From NCBI GenBank assembly GCA_036493755.1, contig DASXPG010000081.1, forward strand, positions 1-8,615: DNA of 8,615 bases. The letters run 5' to 3'. Below the pieces are notes generated by a model. It was given only the letters and a program-made list of their open reading frames with translations. It had not been told where the DNA came from and searched no databases. Origin of the DNA: DASXPG01 sp036493755 (lineage in GTDB: Bacteria > Gemmatimonadota > Gemmatimonadetes > Gemmatimonadales > JACORV01). The translations under genes were made by a program, and so were the position numbers. This document shows positions 1 to 8,034 of this stretch, piece after piece. The number at the start of each line of letters is the position of its first letter. Position 1 is the stretch's first letter.

Positions 1-942
1 CGTCGCCAGAAAGATCAGCATCATCGCGCCGGCCCAGCGAGCCGCGGTGCGATCCCTGATCGCCAGGCAGAGCCAGAGCGCGGTCACGGCGGTGAGGATC
101 AGCGCCGAGGTGCTGGCCAGCTCGGCCGTCATGCGCTCCAATGAGGGCGTCGCGCGTACGGCGATCTCCAGCGCCCGCCCTGATCCCAATAACATGGCGG
201 CTACGGGTGCGACTCCGGCGTGCGCGACCGTGATGCCGATGCCGATCGCGAGTGTCGCCACGAACGCGGCGATGCCCGCTGCGATGGTGCGCGTGGGCGC
301 ATCGCGCCGCACCAGCATCATCACCGAGGCGACAGCGAGCAGAATGGCCGGCGGCCAGAAGTCGTGCTTGCTGAGAATGGTCAGGCCGAGAAAGAGTCCC
401 ACCATTGCCGAGCGGCCCGGCATCGGCGACTCGATAGTCTCGAGCACCAGCCACGCGGCGAGCTGGAGGCAGAGAAAGCCGATGGGGCCCGCGGGAGAGT
501 CGGTGCCCGCCGGAAGGGTGACGCCATGGCGGCAGGCCAGCGCGACCGAGAAGAGCACTGACGGCGCCGCGATCGGCAAGACGATATCGGGGACGAGCCG
601 GCGCAGGGCAAGGACGAAGACCGCGAAGTTGAGCAGGTAGAAGCCGCACATGATCGCCGACAGCGCGCCGTAGCTCGTGCCGAAGAGGTGCGCGAGGCCG
701 CCCACGACCCAGAGTGCCAGGGGCGGATTGGTAAAGGTGAAATCGCGATAGGGAACATCACCGGCAACGAATCGGGTAACGAGAAAGAGCCAGCGGCCGT
801 GATCGCCCCAGAAGAGGCCGCCGTAACGCCACACCGCGATGGCATGAAGCAACGCCATCGCCAGCACCACCAGGAAGGCGCGTCCCGGCCTGGGTACACG
901 TAGCGCCGGTGAAGGGGTGGGAATGGGTTCGGTAGCGTGCAC
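1..942 (-). CDS. Membrane glycosyltransferase, GT39/ArnT-like (C-terminus cut by window edge)
   Basis: Reading the minus strand from a GTG at 942 gives an uninterrupted 314-residue frame that is still open at base 1, so the C-terminus is missing. The product is strongly hydrophobic with many predicted membrane helices, starting at about residues 23-36 (FLVVLAMALLHAIAV). After this helix the first outer loop has WGDHGRW (Asp47), then GDVPYRDFTFTNPP at residues 61-74. A loop acidic residue followed by G-x-PYRDF and a PP pair is the usual signature of GT-C enzymes of the GT39/PMT_2 type, which transfer sugars from polyprenyl-phosphate donors on the outer face of the inner membrane. A later LSKHDFWPP (around residues 190-198) matches the conserved lysine region of these proteins. 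The start is the first possible one, because an in-frame TAG lies at 949-951; no Shine-Dalgarno is visible. The gene is divergent from rplU. The acceptor is unknown. The family call is by motif only; that the frame is coding is quite certain. Confidence 0.8.
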   Translation of the reverse strand, partial: MHATEPIPTPSPALRVPRPGRAFLVVLAMALLHAIAVWRYGGLFWGDHGRWLFLVTRFVAGDVPYRDFTFTNPPLALWVVGGLAHLFGTSYGALSAIMCGFYLLNFAVFVLALRRLVPDIVLPIAAPSVLFSVALACRHGVTLPAGTDSPAGPIGFLCLQLAAWLVLETIESPMPGRSAMVGLFLGLTILSKHDFWPPAILLAVASVMMLVRRDAPTRTIAAGIAAFVATLAIGIGITVAHAGVAPVAAMLLGSGRALEIAVRATPSLERMTAELASTSALILTAVTALWLCLAIRDRTAARWAGAMMLIFLAT

Positions 943-1035
943 GGGCGACTAAAGTACGACTCCGATGATGACAAGGGATAGGAGCAACCCCAGTCTTGGA
1001 GCCATCCTTAACCCGTCGGCGATCGCCAGCACCAA

Positions 1036-1064
1036 TTGACGTAACCCCAGTTGCTGGTTATGCT
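1036..1064 (+). promoter_or_regulatory. Sigma70-type promoter for rplU-rpmA
   Basis: TTGACG (1036-1041) and TATGCT (1059-1064) are separated by exactly 17 bp. They match the -35 consensus at 5 of 6 positions and the -10 consensus at 4 of 6. Transcription would begin near 1071, leaving an untranslated leader of about 44 nt before the rplU ATG. No Shine-Dalgarno is evident in that leader. The placement directly upstream of a ribosomal protein operon supports the call; it is a prediction from sequence only. Confidence 0.65.
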
Positions 1065-1114
1065 TCCATGCTGGGCTGGCTTCGCTAACCACAACCGGAT
1101 CACTGGCTTACGAC

Positions 1115-1429
1115 ATGTACGCGATCTTCCGCACCGCAGGTAAGCAGTTTCGTGCCGAGCCCGGCCGCACCGTTCGCATTCCATCGGTCGCAGCCGAACC
1201 AGGCGAGAAGCTGACATTCGACGAAGTCCTCATTGGCTCCGACGGCTCGGTCGTAAAGGCGGGGACGCCGCTGGTGTCAGGCGCCAGCGTGACCGCCGAG
1301 GTCGTGAAGCACGGCAAGGACAAGAAGCTCGTCATTTTCAAGTTCAAGCGTCGCAAGAATTACGTGCGCAAGGCGGGTCATCGCCAGCGTTTCACCGAAG
1401 TCCGCATCGACTCAGTCGACCTGGGCTGA
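1115..1429 (+). CDS. rplU: Large ribosomal subunit protein bL21
   Basis: This 104-residue protein is a structural component of the 50S ribosomal subunit that binds 23S rRNA. It begins with MYAIFRTAGKQFRAEPG, the family's N-terminal signature (MYAI...GGKQ, here with Ala for the first Gly). It ends with the basic stretch KLVIFKFKRRKNYVRKAGHRQ and FTEVRIDSV, which is the diagnostic bL21 C-terminal region with the RKNY and GHRQ motifs. The length is normal for the family. The ATG at 1115 places the conserved MYAI exactly at the N-terminus, so the start is secure even though no good ribosome-binding site precedes it. rpmA follows 32 bp downstream in the same direction, the conserved bacterial arrangement. 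Expression is likely driven by the promoter at 1036-1064. Confidence 0.98.
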   Translation: MYAIFRTAGKQFRAEPGRTVRIPSVAAEPGEKLTFDEVLIGSDGSVVKAGTPLVSGASVTAEVVKHGKDKKLVIFKFKRRKNYVRKAGHRQRFTEVRIDSVDLG

Positions 1430-1461
1430 CCGGCTAACCGTTCACTGGACGAGAGACTGCC

Positions 1462-1719
1462 ATGGCTCATAAAAAGGGTGTAGGCTCCAGCCGCAACGGC
1501 CGTGATTCCGGCCCCAAGTATCTCGGCGTGAAGATCTACGCGGGACAGGATGTGGTGGCGGGCAATATCATCGTGCGTCAGCGCGGGACCAGGATCCACG
1601 CGGGCCGCAACGTCGGCCGCGGCGTGGATGATACCCTGTTCGCGCTCACCGATGGCGTGGTGAAGTTCGAATGGGCGGCCAAGAATCGTCGTAAGGTGAG
1701 TGTGTACCCGGCTGCCTGA
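1462..1719 (+). CDS. rpmA: Large ribosomal subunit protein bL27
   Basis: This 85-residue protein is the 50S subunit component whose flexible N-terminus reaches the peptidyl-transferase centre and helps place the tRNA acceptor end. The N-terminus MAHKKGVGSSRNGRDS corresponds to the family signature (AHKKGGGSSRNGRDS, here with Val in the Gly run). It is followed by GNIIVRQRGTRIHAGRNVG and DDTLFALTDGVVKFE, both hallmark segments, and a KVSVYP end. It starts directly with MAHKK, so it lacks the cleaved N-terminal extension known from Firmicutes. A purine-rich GGACGAGAG lies 7 nt before the ATG and can act as the ribosome-binding site. The gene is second in the rplU operon. The GTPase gene obgE, often third in this operon, is absent; a terminator and a convergent gene follow instead. 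Confidence 0.98.
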   Translation: MAHKKGVGSSRNGRDSGPKYLGVKIYAGQDVVAGNIIVRQRGTRIHAGRNVGRGVDDTLFALTDGVVKFEWAAKNRRKVSVYPAA

Positions 1720-1760
1720 GGATTCGGAATCAGGCGGGAGAATCAGAAGAAGCAGCATCG

Positions 1761-1788
1761 GGCAGAATCAGAACAGGCAGAATCAGAA
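1761..1788 (+). repeat. Two 13-bp direct repeats, GGCAGAATCAGAA
   Basis: GGCAGAATCAGAA occurs at 1761-1773 and again, identical, at 1776-1788, a 15-bp period. A third, diverged copy (GGGAGAATCAGAA) sits at 1736-1748 inside the left inverted arm. The spacing and identity suggest local duplication within the larger inverted-repeat block. Confidence 0.85.
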
Positions 1789-1805
1789 AAAGAGCCGGCT
1801 AATAC

Positions 1806-1831
1806 AAAGGACTCCGATGTCGGAGTCCTTT
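1806..1831. terminator. Symmetrical hairpin, probable bidirectional terminator
   Basis: AAAGGACTCCGA (1806-1817) and TCGGAGTCCTTT (1820-1831) are perfectly complementary around a TG centre. Together they can form an 11-bp stem with a four-base ATGT loop. The stem ends in AAA/TTT, so a short U-run follows the GC-rich stem on either strand (CCTTTCCTGTTTC on plus; CCTTTGTATT on minus). It lies 87 bp after rpmA and 49 bp after the RCC1 stop codon, between convergent genes, so it probably ends transcription of both the rplU-rpmA operon and the long minus-strand operon. The U-tracts are imperfect. Confidence 0.75.
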
Positions 1832-1879
1832 CCTGTTTCTGAATCCTGATCCTTCTGATTCTCCCGCCTGATTCGTGTC

Positions 1880-3208
1880 CTATGGCTGCCAGACAACCCG
1901 CTGCGGTATGCGGGAGTTCAGCTGGGTTCCGGTTCCCAGCTCACCGGCCAGATTGCTTCCCCAGCAGAACGCGGCGGCGTCGACCGTCATCGCGCAGGTG
2001 TGCGAGAAGCCGGCGCTGATGCTGAGCAGCGACGCCACTCCCGGCACCACGTCCACCGTGCGTATTGACGACGCGCCATTGCGTCCCAGCTCGCCGGACT
2101 CGTTGGCGCCCCAGCAGTACGCCTGTCCCAGCGCCAGCGCGCAGGTATGGAAGGCGCTGGTGACCACGGTATCGAAACTGACGGCGCTGGCGATCGGCAC
2201 CGGTATCGGCGACGAAGCGAGATCGGGGCGTCCCATCTGGCCCAGCGTGTTGTTCCCCCAGCAATAAAGCTGTCCACCCTGCGCGCGTCCGCAGGTATGT
2301 TCGCGGCCCGCCGCGAGCTGGGTGAAGACCAGTCCGCCTGAAACCGCCACCGGCGTTTCGCGGCTGGTCGTGGTGCCGTCTCCCAACTGGCCATAATCGT
2401 TGCGGCCCCAGCACCACGCACCGCCGGCATTGTCGAGGCCGCAGATCTGTCCGCCGCCGGTCGTCAGGCTGCCGAGCGTGATTGGAAGGGCGACTGGCCG
2501 ATGCCAGTTGGAGTGCGACCCGTCGAGGAGCTGGCCATAGGCATTCCAACCCCAGCACATCACCCGGTTCAGGGTCGCGATCCCGCATGTCGTTGCCCCG
2601 GATCCCATGACGATCCCCTGGAGGCTCAAGCTATCGGCCACCGCCACCGGTCCCGAGCGATCCATGGTCGTGCCATCACCGATCTGGCCGACGCCGTTAT
2701 AACCCCAGCAGAGCAGGTGCGCCGACTGCCCGCAGACAGTTCCTCCACCAATGGTGACCGAGCCGAAGAGGGCGTCGCCGGCGATCAGCACCGGCGTCAT
2801 GGATTGATCGTTCAGGCTGTCGCCCAGGCCGCCAAAGGCATTGGAGCCCCAGCACAGGGCGCGCGCGTCGACGCTCCTGGCACAGGTCAGGAAGGTGCCC
2901 GCGACGACCGAGACGATGCGGACCCTCACCTTGATCAGAATCGAGTCCGAATAGTGACCGTCGTAGAGATAGACGTAGGCATCGCCGAGTCCGAGAGCGT
3001 GGACCGTTCCGTCCCGGTCGATGCTCAGGGAACGCGAGTTGGTGGACCACTGAAGCGGCCTGGCGCTGGTGGAGGTGCTGGTCGTGATGTGCGCCGTACG
3101 GCCCAGCGCGATGGTGATCGAGGCGCTGTCGGGCCTGACCGGCGGCACAGCCGGACCAACGATGGCTTCATGGCAGCCGGCAGCTCCCAATACCAGAGCC
3201 GCGGCCAT
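1880..3208 (-). CDS. RCC1-repeat beta-propeller lipoprotein with Ig-like (Big_2-type) domain
   Basis: The chosen ATG at 3208 gives 442 residues. The N-terminus MAAALVLGAAGC looks like a short lipoprotein signal with the lipidated Cys at 12, so the protein is probably anchored in a membrane facing the periplasm or exterior. Residues ~20-98 (SITIALGRTAHITTS...WSTNSRSLSIDRDGTVHALGLGDAYVYLY) resemble a bacterial Ig-like group 2 domain. Residues ~99-442 hold seven RCC1-type repeats, each of the form TC...CWGxNxxGQLGDG...PV; seven is the count of a closed propeller. Each repeat carries two cysteines 8-10 residues apart (109/119, 159/167, 208/218, 256/266, 306/316, 356/365, 405/415), suggesting one disulfide per blade. 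The gene starts 13 bp after the amidohydrolase-like gene and is last in the operon, 49 bp before the terminator hairpin. The frame stays open upstream to 3355 (491 residues), but that extension overlaps the upstream gene and is Arg/Ser-rich shadow sequence. No Shine-Dalgarno is visible and the signal lacks positive charges, so the start is uncertain. The function is unknown, probably binding or scaffolding. Confidence 0.9.
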   Translation of the reverse strand: MAAALVLGAAGCHEAIVGPAVPPVRPDSASITIALGRTAHITTSTSTSARPLQWSTNSRSLSIDRDGTVHALGLGDAYVYLYDGHYSDSILIKVRVRIVSVVAGTFLTCARSVDARALCWGSNAFGGLGDSLNDQSMTPVLIAGDALFGSVTIGGGTVCGQSAHLLCWGYNGVGQIGDGTTMDRSGPVAVADSLSLQGIVMGSGATTCGIATLNRVMCWGWNAYGQLLDGSHSNWHRPVALPITLGSLTTGGGQICGLDNAGGAWCWGRNDYGQLGDGTTTSRETPVAVSGGLVFTQLAAGREHTCGRAQGGQLYCWGNNTLGQMGRPDLASSPIPVPIASAVSFDTVVTSAFHTCALALGQAYCWGANESGELGRNGASSIRTVDVVPGVASLLSISAGFSHTCAMTVDAAAFCWGSNLAGELGTGTQLNSRIPQRVVWQP

Positions 3209-3221
3209 CGCGCGCCGCCGG

Positions 3222-4480
3222 CTACTGGCGGGTCGGGAGCGTCCGGTACCGGTCGAGAAGCTCGGTCTGGCGGCTGGTGAGCGGGATCTCTCGCCCGCGG
3301 ATGAAGACATGCTCCACCCCTGTAGAGAATTCGAACGGGTCGCCGGACCATACAACGACGTTGGCGATACGTCCAGTTTCGAGACTTCCGTAGCGGTCCT
3401 GGACCCCCAGAATTTCGGCCGGGGAGAGCGTTACGGCGCGCAGCGCGGCGTCATATGGCAAACCATAGGATACCGCGTTGCCGGCCTCCTGTCGCATGAG
3501 TCGCGCGTTGTGACCCTGGTCGCCTGAAACGATGGCGATCTTGACCCCCGCGGCCGCGAGCCGGGCGGCATTCTCGTAGCGCGCCCCCAGGGCATCAAAT
3601 GACGGAATGTTGGAGAGCGGCACCATCAGCACCGGCACGTTCGCGCGGGCGATTTCGTCCGCTATTTCCCAGCCTTCCGCGGCGCCGGAAAGAATGACGC
3701 GCAGATGGAATTCCCGCGCGACCCGCAGCGCGCTGCGAATGTCGAACACCCGGTCCGCGCTGATCACCAGCGGCAATCGTCCGGCCAAAACCGGCTGGAG
3801 CGCCTCCAGCTCGGCCGCGGGAGCCGAGAGCGGTTGCATCTGTGCGTGCTGAAAGTCGGCTTTGCGGCGGGCATATTCACGCGCGTCGTTGAGCAGGGTG
3901 CGCAGCCGATCGAGCGTACCGGCTCGCGCCCCCTGGCCGGCGCCCTTGGCGCCTTCGTCGAGGGAGACGTGCATCGCGACGGGATTTTTCGCGACCATTT
4001 CTTCGATGGTCGATCCGGCCAGGTCGGCGAAGACGCTCTGGCCCGAGACGAATGATCCCGACGGCACCATCAGCACGCTGGTCACGCCTTCGACCCGCGT
4101 AATCGGAATCAGCACCGATGCCGGATCGATTCCTTCGGCGACGTCGAAGCTCGCCGCGACCTCGCGATGCTCGCTGGTCTCGTTGGTGCCATCGACCGAT
4201 CCCACCTCGATCAGTCCCACGATCGCACTGGCATTGATCAGTCCCGGCGTCACGATCTTGCCGGTCGCATCGATGCGCGTGGCGCCCGCGGGCACGGCCA
4301 CGTCGGCGCCGCCGACCGCCGCGATCATCGAGTCGCGGATGATCACGGTGCCGTTGGGAATCCGCGCCCCCGAAACGGTCACGACTGTCCCACCCGTGAT
4401 CGCGATTGTCTGGGCGGTAACGGCGGTAGAGGCGGTAAGGGCGGTAAGAAACACCGCGACCATGATTCTCACGCGCGGCT

Positions 4481-4484
<4 letters not shown>
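3222..4484 (-). CDS. Secreted amidohydrolase-fold protein lacking metal ligands (probable pseudoenzyme)
   Basis: A GTG at 4484 overlaps the upstream gene's TGA (GTGA) and gives 420 residues: MKPRVRIMVAVFLTALTASTAVTAQ is a good Sec signal with cleavage after TA-Q at about 24/25. The remainder follows the imidazolonepropionase-like amidohydrolase plan: an N-terminal beta part (TIAITGGTVVTVSG), VTPGLI at ~78-83, a barrel, and the terminal LSPAEILGV...GSLETGRIANVVVWSGDPF. The catalytic signature is gone. The HxH that follows PGxID in its neighbour is NASAI (Ser86 and Ile88 in the two His places). The lysine position is His172, the next His is Ser242, and SGAAEGW (266-272) has no His where the neighbour has HHAVEGY. 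Only Asp322 (VSGDQG) remains. An intact reading frame under such changes suggests a retained non-catalytic role, perhaps as partner of the adjacent active enzyme. An upstream ATG at 4535 would add 17 Arg-rich residues and overlap the previous gene by 55 bp; it is rejected. Confidence 0.9.
4413..4448 (-). repeat. Four 9-bp repeats encoding the signal peptide core
   Basis: On the plus strand the units are GGCGGTAAC, GGCGGTAGA, GGCGGTAAG and GGCGGTAAG, in exact 9-bp steps. Read on the coding strand they give (C/G/T)TTACCGCC-like codons, i.e. LTA-LTA-STA-VTA, the hydrophobic core and cleavage region of the amidohydrolase-like protein's signal peptide. A related array occurs at 7972-8016 in another gene. 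Confidence 0.85.
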
Positions 4485-5932
<1,448 letters not shown>

Positions 5933-5940
5933 CGGCGTTT

Positions 5941-5945
5941 CTCCT
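5941..5945 (-). promoter_or_regulatory. Strong ribosome-binding site for the amidohydrolase lipoprotein
   Basis: On the minus strand AGGAG spans 5945-5941 with an 8-nt spacer to the ATG at 5932. Its first two bases are the AG of the preceding gene's TAG stop, so ribosomes finishing the M16-like protein sit on this site. It is the clearest Shine-Dalgarno in the window and fixes the start of the amidohydrolase. Confidence 0.8.
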
Positions 5946-8034
5946 AGCGCTGGGTCAGCTCAAAGGCGATTGGCACACCCTGGATTTCGAGCTTCACGAT
6001 CGCGGGACTGTCCTTGGCGATGTAGAAGGTGACGGCCTGATCGAGTCCGGTCAGCTCCACTTTCCAGCAGGCGATGGCGCCGGCCGGCACGTTCTCGGTC
6101 TCTTCGCCGCTGACCGTCGCCGTCGCGGTTTCGGTTTCGTTTCTTGCCGCGTCGAACACCTGCAGCGTCCACCTGGCGTTGGCCGCATAGGGGAGTGCGA
6201 GCACTATCGCAGCCAGCTCGTTGTCATCGATGACACCGGCGGCCGCCGTGGTATCGATGGTCTGCTCGACGATCCCCGTCGGCCGGGGCGCGCGGGCGCC
6301 GCCGCGAACCCGGCCGCCGGCGTAATCCAGCGTCACGAAGGTCCGCTGACCCTGGAGCATGCCGCCCTGGCGCACCCGGATCGGCGCGAGGGTGGCGGCG
6401 TCGATGGTCGTGGTGTCGTGCTGGGTGACGATGGGTCCGATCTCGGTCGCGGTCACGATCTGCCAGGCGTCGCGGCCATTCTCCTGCACCCGGGCGAAGG
6501 TCCGGTCTTCGGTACCGAGGGGATTGCCCTGGACCATCACGCGATAATGCTGGGTGCCGGCATGAATGTGATCGGCGGCAAAAGCGACGGTGCCCGCGCG
6601 GGGGGCGAGATCGGCCTCGGTCATCGGTGTGCCGTCGGGTGAGACGATGCGCACGCTGCCCAGCTTCTTGAGTCCTTCGAGCACCTTGGTGCCGTCGCCG
6701 ACGACGACGATGACCATCCGGTCGGTGGTCAGAAACTGGTGCGCCGCCTGGGTGATCTGCGCCCTGGTGACGGCGGCAAGGCGTTCCCGATAGTGGAGCA
6801 CGTAGTCGTCGGGGAGGCCAAGCAGCCGAGCGGTCGCGACCTGGTCGGCGATCTGGTCGGCGGTCTCGATCTGGAGCGGGAAGCGTCCGACGAGGTAGTT
6901 GCGGACGTTGGTCACTTCGCTGTCCGGCGCCGGCTCGTTGCGGATCCGGTCGAGCTGGTGCATCAGCTCGGCCAGCGCGCTGTCGGTCACCGGCGTGCGC
7001 ACCTCGGCGGTCGCGCTGAAAGCGCCCACGCCGCGGGGGCGGGAGAAGCTCGAGTAGGCGCCGTAGGTCCACCCCTTCTGCTCGCGCAGGATCATGAAGA
7101 GCCGCGCGTCGGCGCCGCCGCCCAGGATCCCGTTCACCATGGTGAGGGCGTAGCTGTGCGGGTCCCGCGGGGTGACGAGCGGGAATCCGGCGACGATGTT
7201 CGACTGCACCGCGCCCGGCTTGTGGACCAGGATGATGCCGGTGGGGGGGAGCGCCGGCAGGGCGGGGGCCTCGGGCGCCGCGGCGGGCGCGCCGCTCCAG
7301 GCGCCTAACGAGTGGAGCGCCAGCTGCCTGGCGCGCGCCGGGGTCAGGTCCCCGGCGACGACCAGCAGCGCCCCGGCGGGCCGGATGCGGGCCTGGTAGA
7401 ACCCGGCGACGTCGTCACGGGTCAGCCCCTGCAACGACGCGGTGGTGGAGGCCCGCCCGTAGGGGTGCGTGCCGTAGACCTCGCGGTTGAAAATGCGGGA
7501 CGCGATCACCGAGGGCTCCGAGAGGGCAGCCTGGAGGCCGGAAACGGCGCGGGTGCGTGCCAGCTCGACTTCGGTCGCGGGCAGCGTCGAGTGCTGGATC
7601 ACATCGCCGAGGATGTCGAAGAGCTGGTCGGCGTTCTTCGAGAGTCCGGAGACGGTGACGGTGAGGAAGTCGGCATCGGCACCGGCGTCGATGGAGCCGC
7701 CGGCGCCCTCGATCTCGGCCGAAAGCTGGTCGGCGGTGCGGCGCTCGGTGCCCTTGGTCAGGAGTGAGGCCACCAGGCCCGCGAGGCCTTCCTTCCCCTG
7801 TGGCACATAGAACGAGCCGGCCGGCATCGCCAGCGAAATGCTGACGACTGGCTGCTCGTGCTGTTCAACGACCAGGGTGCTTACGCCGTTAGGCAACCGT
7901 CCATTCACGAACGGTGGGAATCGCACCGGCCGCAACGCCGTCGGAGCCGGAGGGGTCGAAGGAAAGCCCTGGGCGGTAAGGGCAGTAGAGGCGGCGAAGG
8001 ACACAAGGGCGGTAAGGAGCGGCAGGGCGCGCAT
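5944..8034 (-). CDS. M16-family peptidase-like subunit without zinc motif, with extra C-terminal beta domain
   Basis: 696 residues with a Sec signal (MRALPLLTALVSFAASTALTAQ, cleavage near 21/22). Residues ~45-455 are the two M16 halves: NGVSTLVVEQHEQPVVSISLAMPAGS, then GLAGLVASLLTKGT (83-96) where active members have GLAHFLEHMLFKGT. Thus the zinc-ligand HxxEH is Gly86, Ala89 and Ser90, and the protein cannot be a zinc peptidase by itself. The second half keeps LREQKGWTY, with Arg317 and Tyr324, the R/Y pair that the non-zinc subunit contributes in M16B heterodimers. Residues ~480-696 are additional, since M16B subunits are usually about 420-460 residues. They are beta-rich, contain TTTIDAATLAPIRVRQ, and end AGAIACWKVELTGLDQAVTFYIAKDSPAIVKLEIQG, resembling DUF3108-type domains; that assignment is by eye. 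The ATG overlaps the upstream M16 stop by one base (TGATG), so translation is probably coupled, consistent with a fixed-ratio heterodimer in the periplasm. Confidence 0.93.
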   Translation of the reverse strand: MRALPLLTALVSFAASTALTAQGFPSTPPAPTALRPVRFPPFVNGRLPNGVSTLVVEQHEQPVVSISLAMPAGSFYVPQGKEGLAGLVASLLTKGTERRTADQLSAEIEGAGGSIDAGADADFLTVTVSGLSKNADQLFDILGDVIQHSTLPATEVELARTRAVSGLQAALSEPSVIASRIFNREVYGTHPYGRASTTASLQGLTRDDVAGFYQARIRPAGALLVVAGDLTPARARQLALHSLGAWSGAPAAAPEAPALPALPPTGIILVHKPGAVQSNIVAGFPLVTPRDPHSYALTMVNGILGGGADARLFMILREQKGWTYGAYSSFSRPRGVGAFSATAEVRTPVTDSALAELMHQLDRIRNEPAPDSEVTNVRNYLVGRFPLQIETADQIADQVATARLLGLPDDYVLHYRERLAAVTRAQITQAAHQFLTTDRMVIVVVGDGTKVLEGLKKLGSVRIVSPDGTPMTEADLAPRAGTVAFAADHIHAGTQHYRVMVQGNPLGTEDRTFARVQENGRDAWQIVTATEIGPIVTQHDTTTIDAATLAPIRVRQGGMLQGQRTFVTLDYAGGRVRGGARAPRPTGIVEQTIDTTAAAGVIDDNELAAIVLALPYAANARWTLQVFDAARNETETATATVSGEETENVPAGAIACWKVELTGLDQAVTFYIAKDSPAIVKLEIQGVPIAFELTQR
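7972..8016 (-). repeat. Five 9-bp units encoding the M16-like signal peptide
   Basis: Plus-strand units are GGCGGTAAG, GGCAGTAGA, GGCGGCGAA, GGACACAAG and GGCGGTAAG, contiguous and in frame. On the coding strand they give LTA-LVS-FAA-STA-LTA, followed by Gln. The middle units have drifted but the outer two are identical to units at 4431-4448 in the degenerate amidohydrolase gene. Confidence 0.75.

Larger units (their letters stand above)
1727..1874. repeat. 148-bp AATCAG-rich inverted-repeat block between convergent genes
   Basis: The outer arms, 1727-1749 and 1852-1874, are perfect 23-bp inverted copies (left arm begins GAATCAGGCGGGAGAATCAG, then AAG). Inside the arms similarity continues imperfectly: the reverse complement of 1832-1851 (GATCAGGATTCAGAAACAGG) resembles GGGCAGAATCAGAACAGG on the left at 1760-1777. 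The word AGAATCAGAA appears three times on the left side and is echoed on the right in inverted orientation. The left half is about 36 bp longer than the right, as if words had been duplicated or lost. The block fills nearly all the space between rpmA and the RCC1 gene and encloses the terminator hairpin at its core. It has no coding capacity. It could be an expanded bidirectional terminator or a dispersed palindromic element of the REP/MITE sort; one window cannot decide. Confidence 0.85.

Noticed and set aside
47..640. Plus-strand 197-residue frame opposite the glycosyltransferase
   Set aside because: Antisense shadow of the GT39-like gene: Ala/Ser/Arg-rich, no recognisable motif, no ribosome-binding site.
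381..974. Minus-strand 197-residue frame with an ATG start
   Set aside because: Its product is Ser/Arg/Cys-rich low-complexity sequence typical of a shifted GC-rich frame. The membrane glycosyltransferase occupies the same strand in another frame with clear motifs and helices.
1021..1114. Minus-strand promoter for the glycosyltransferase in the shared upstream region
   Set aside because: CATAAC and TTGTGG-like words occur but not at acceptable spacing; nothing matched well enough to list.
2501..3280. Plus-strand 259-residue frame opposite the RCC1 gene
   Set aside because: Composition (Gly/Arg/Ala/Asp) and lack of domains show it is antisense to the RCC1 repeats and the start of that gene.
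3209..3355. Longer N-terminus for the RCC1 protein from 3355 or 3310
   Set aside because: The added residues overlap the upstream coding sequence and look like shadow translation. The lipobox follows closely after the ATG at 3208. Not fully excluded, because the short signal has no positive charge and no Shine-Dalgarno precedes it.
4413..4448. Array of short repeats as a CRISPR-like feature
   Set aside because: The units are 9 bp, contiguous without spacers and in frame inside a signal peptide coding region.
6739..7767. Long plus-strand frames opposite the M16-like gene (189 and 151 residues)
   Set aside because: High-GC antisense open frames; the minus-strand reading has continuous M16 homology through the same bases.
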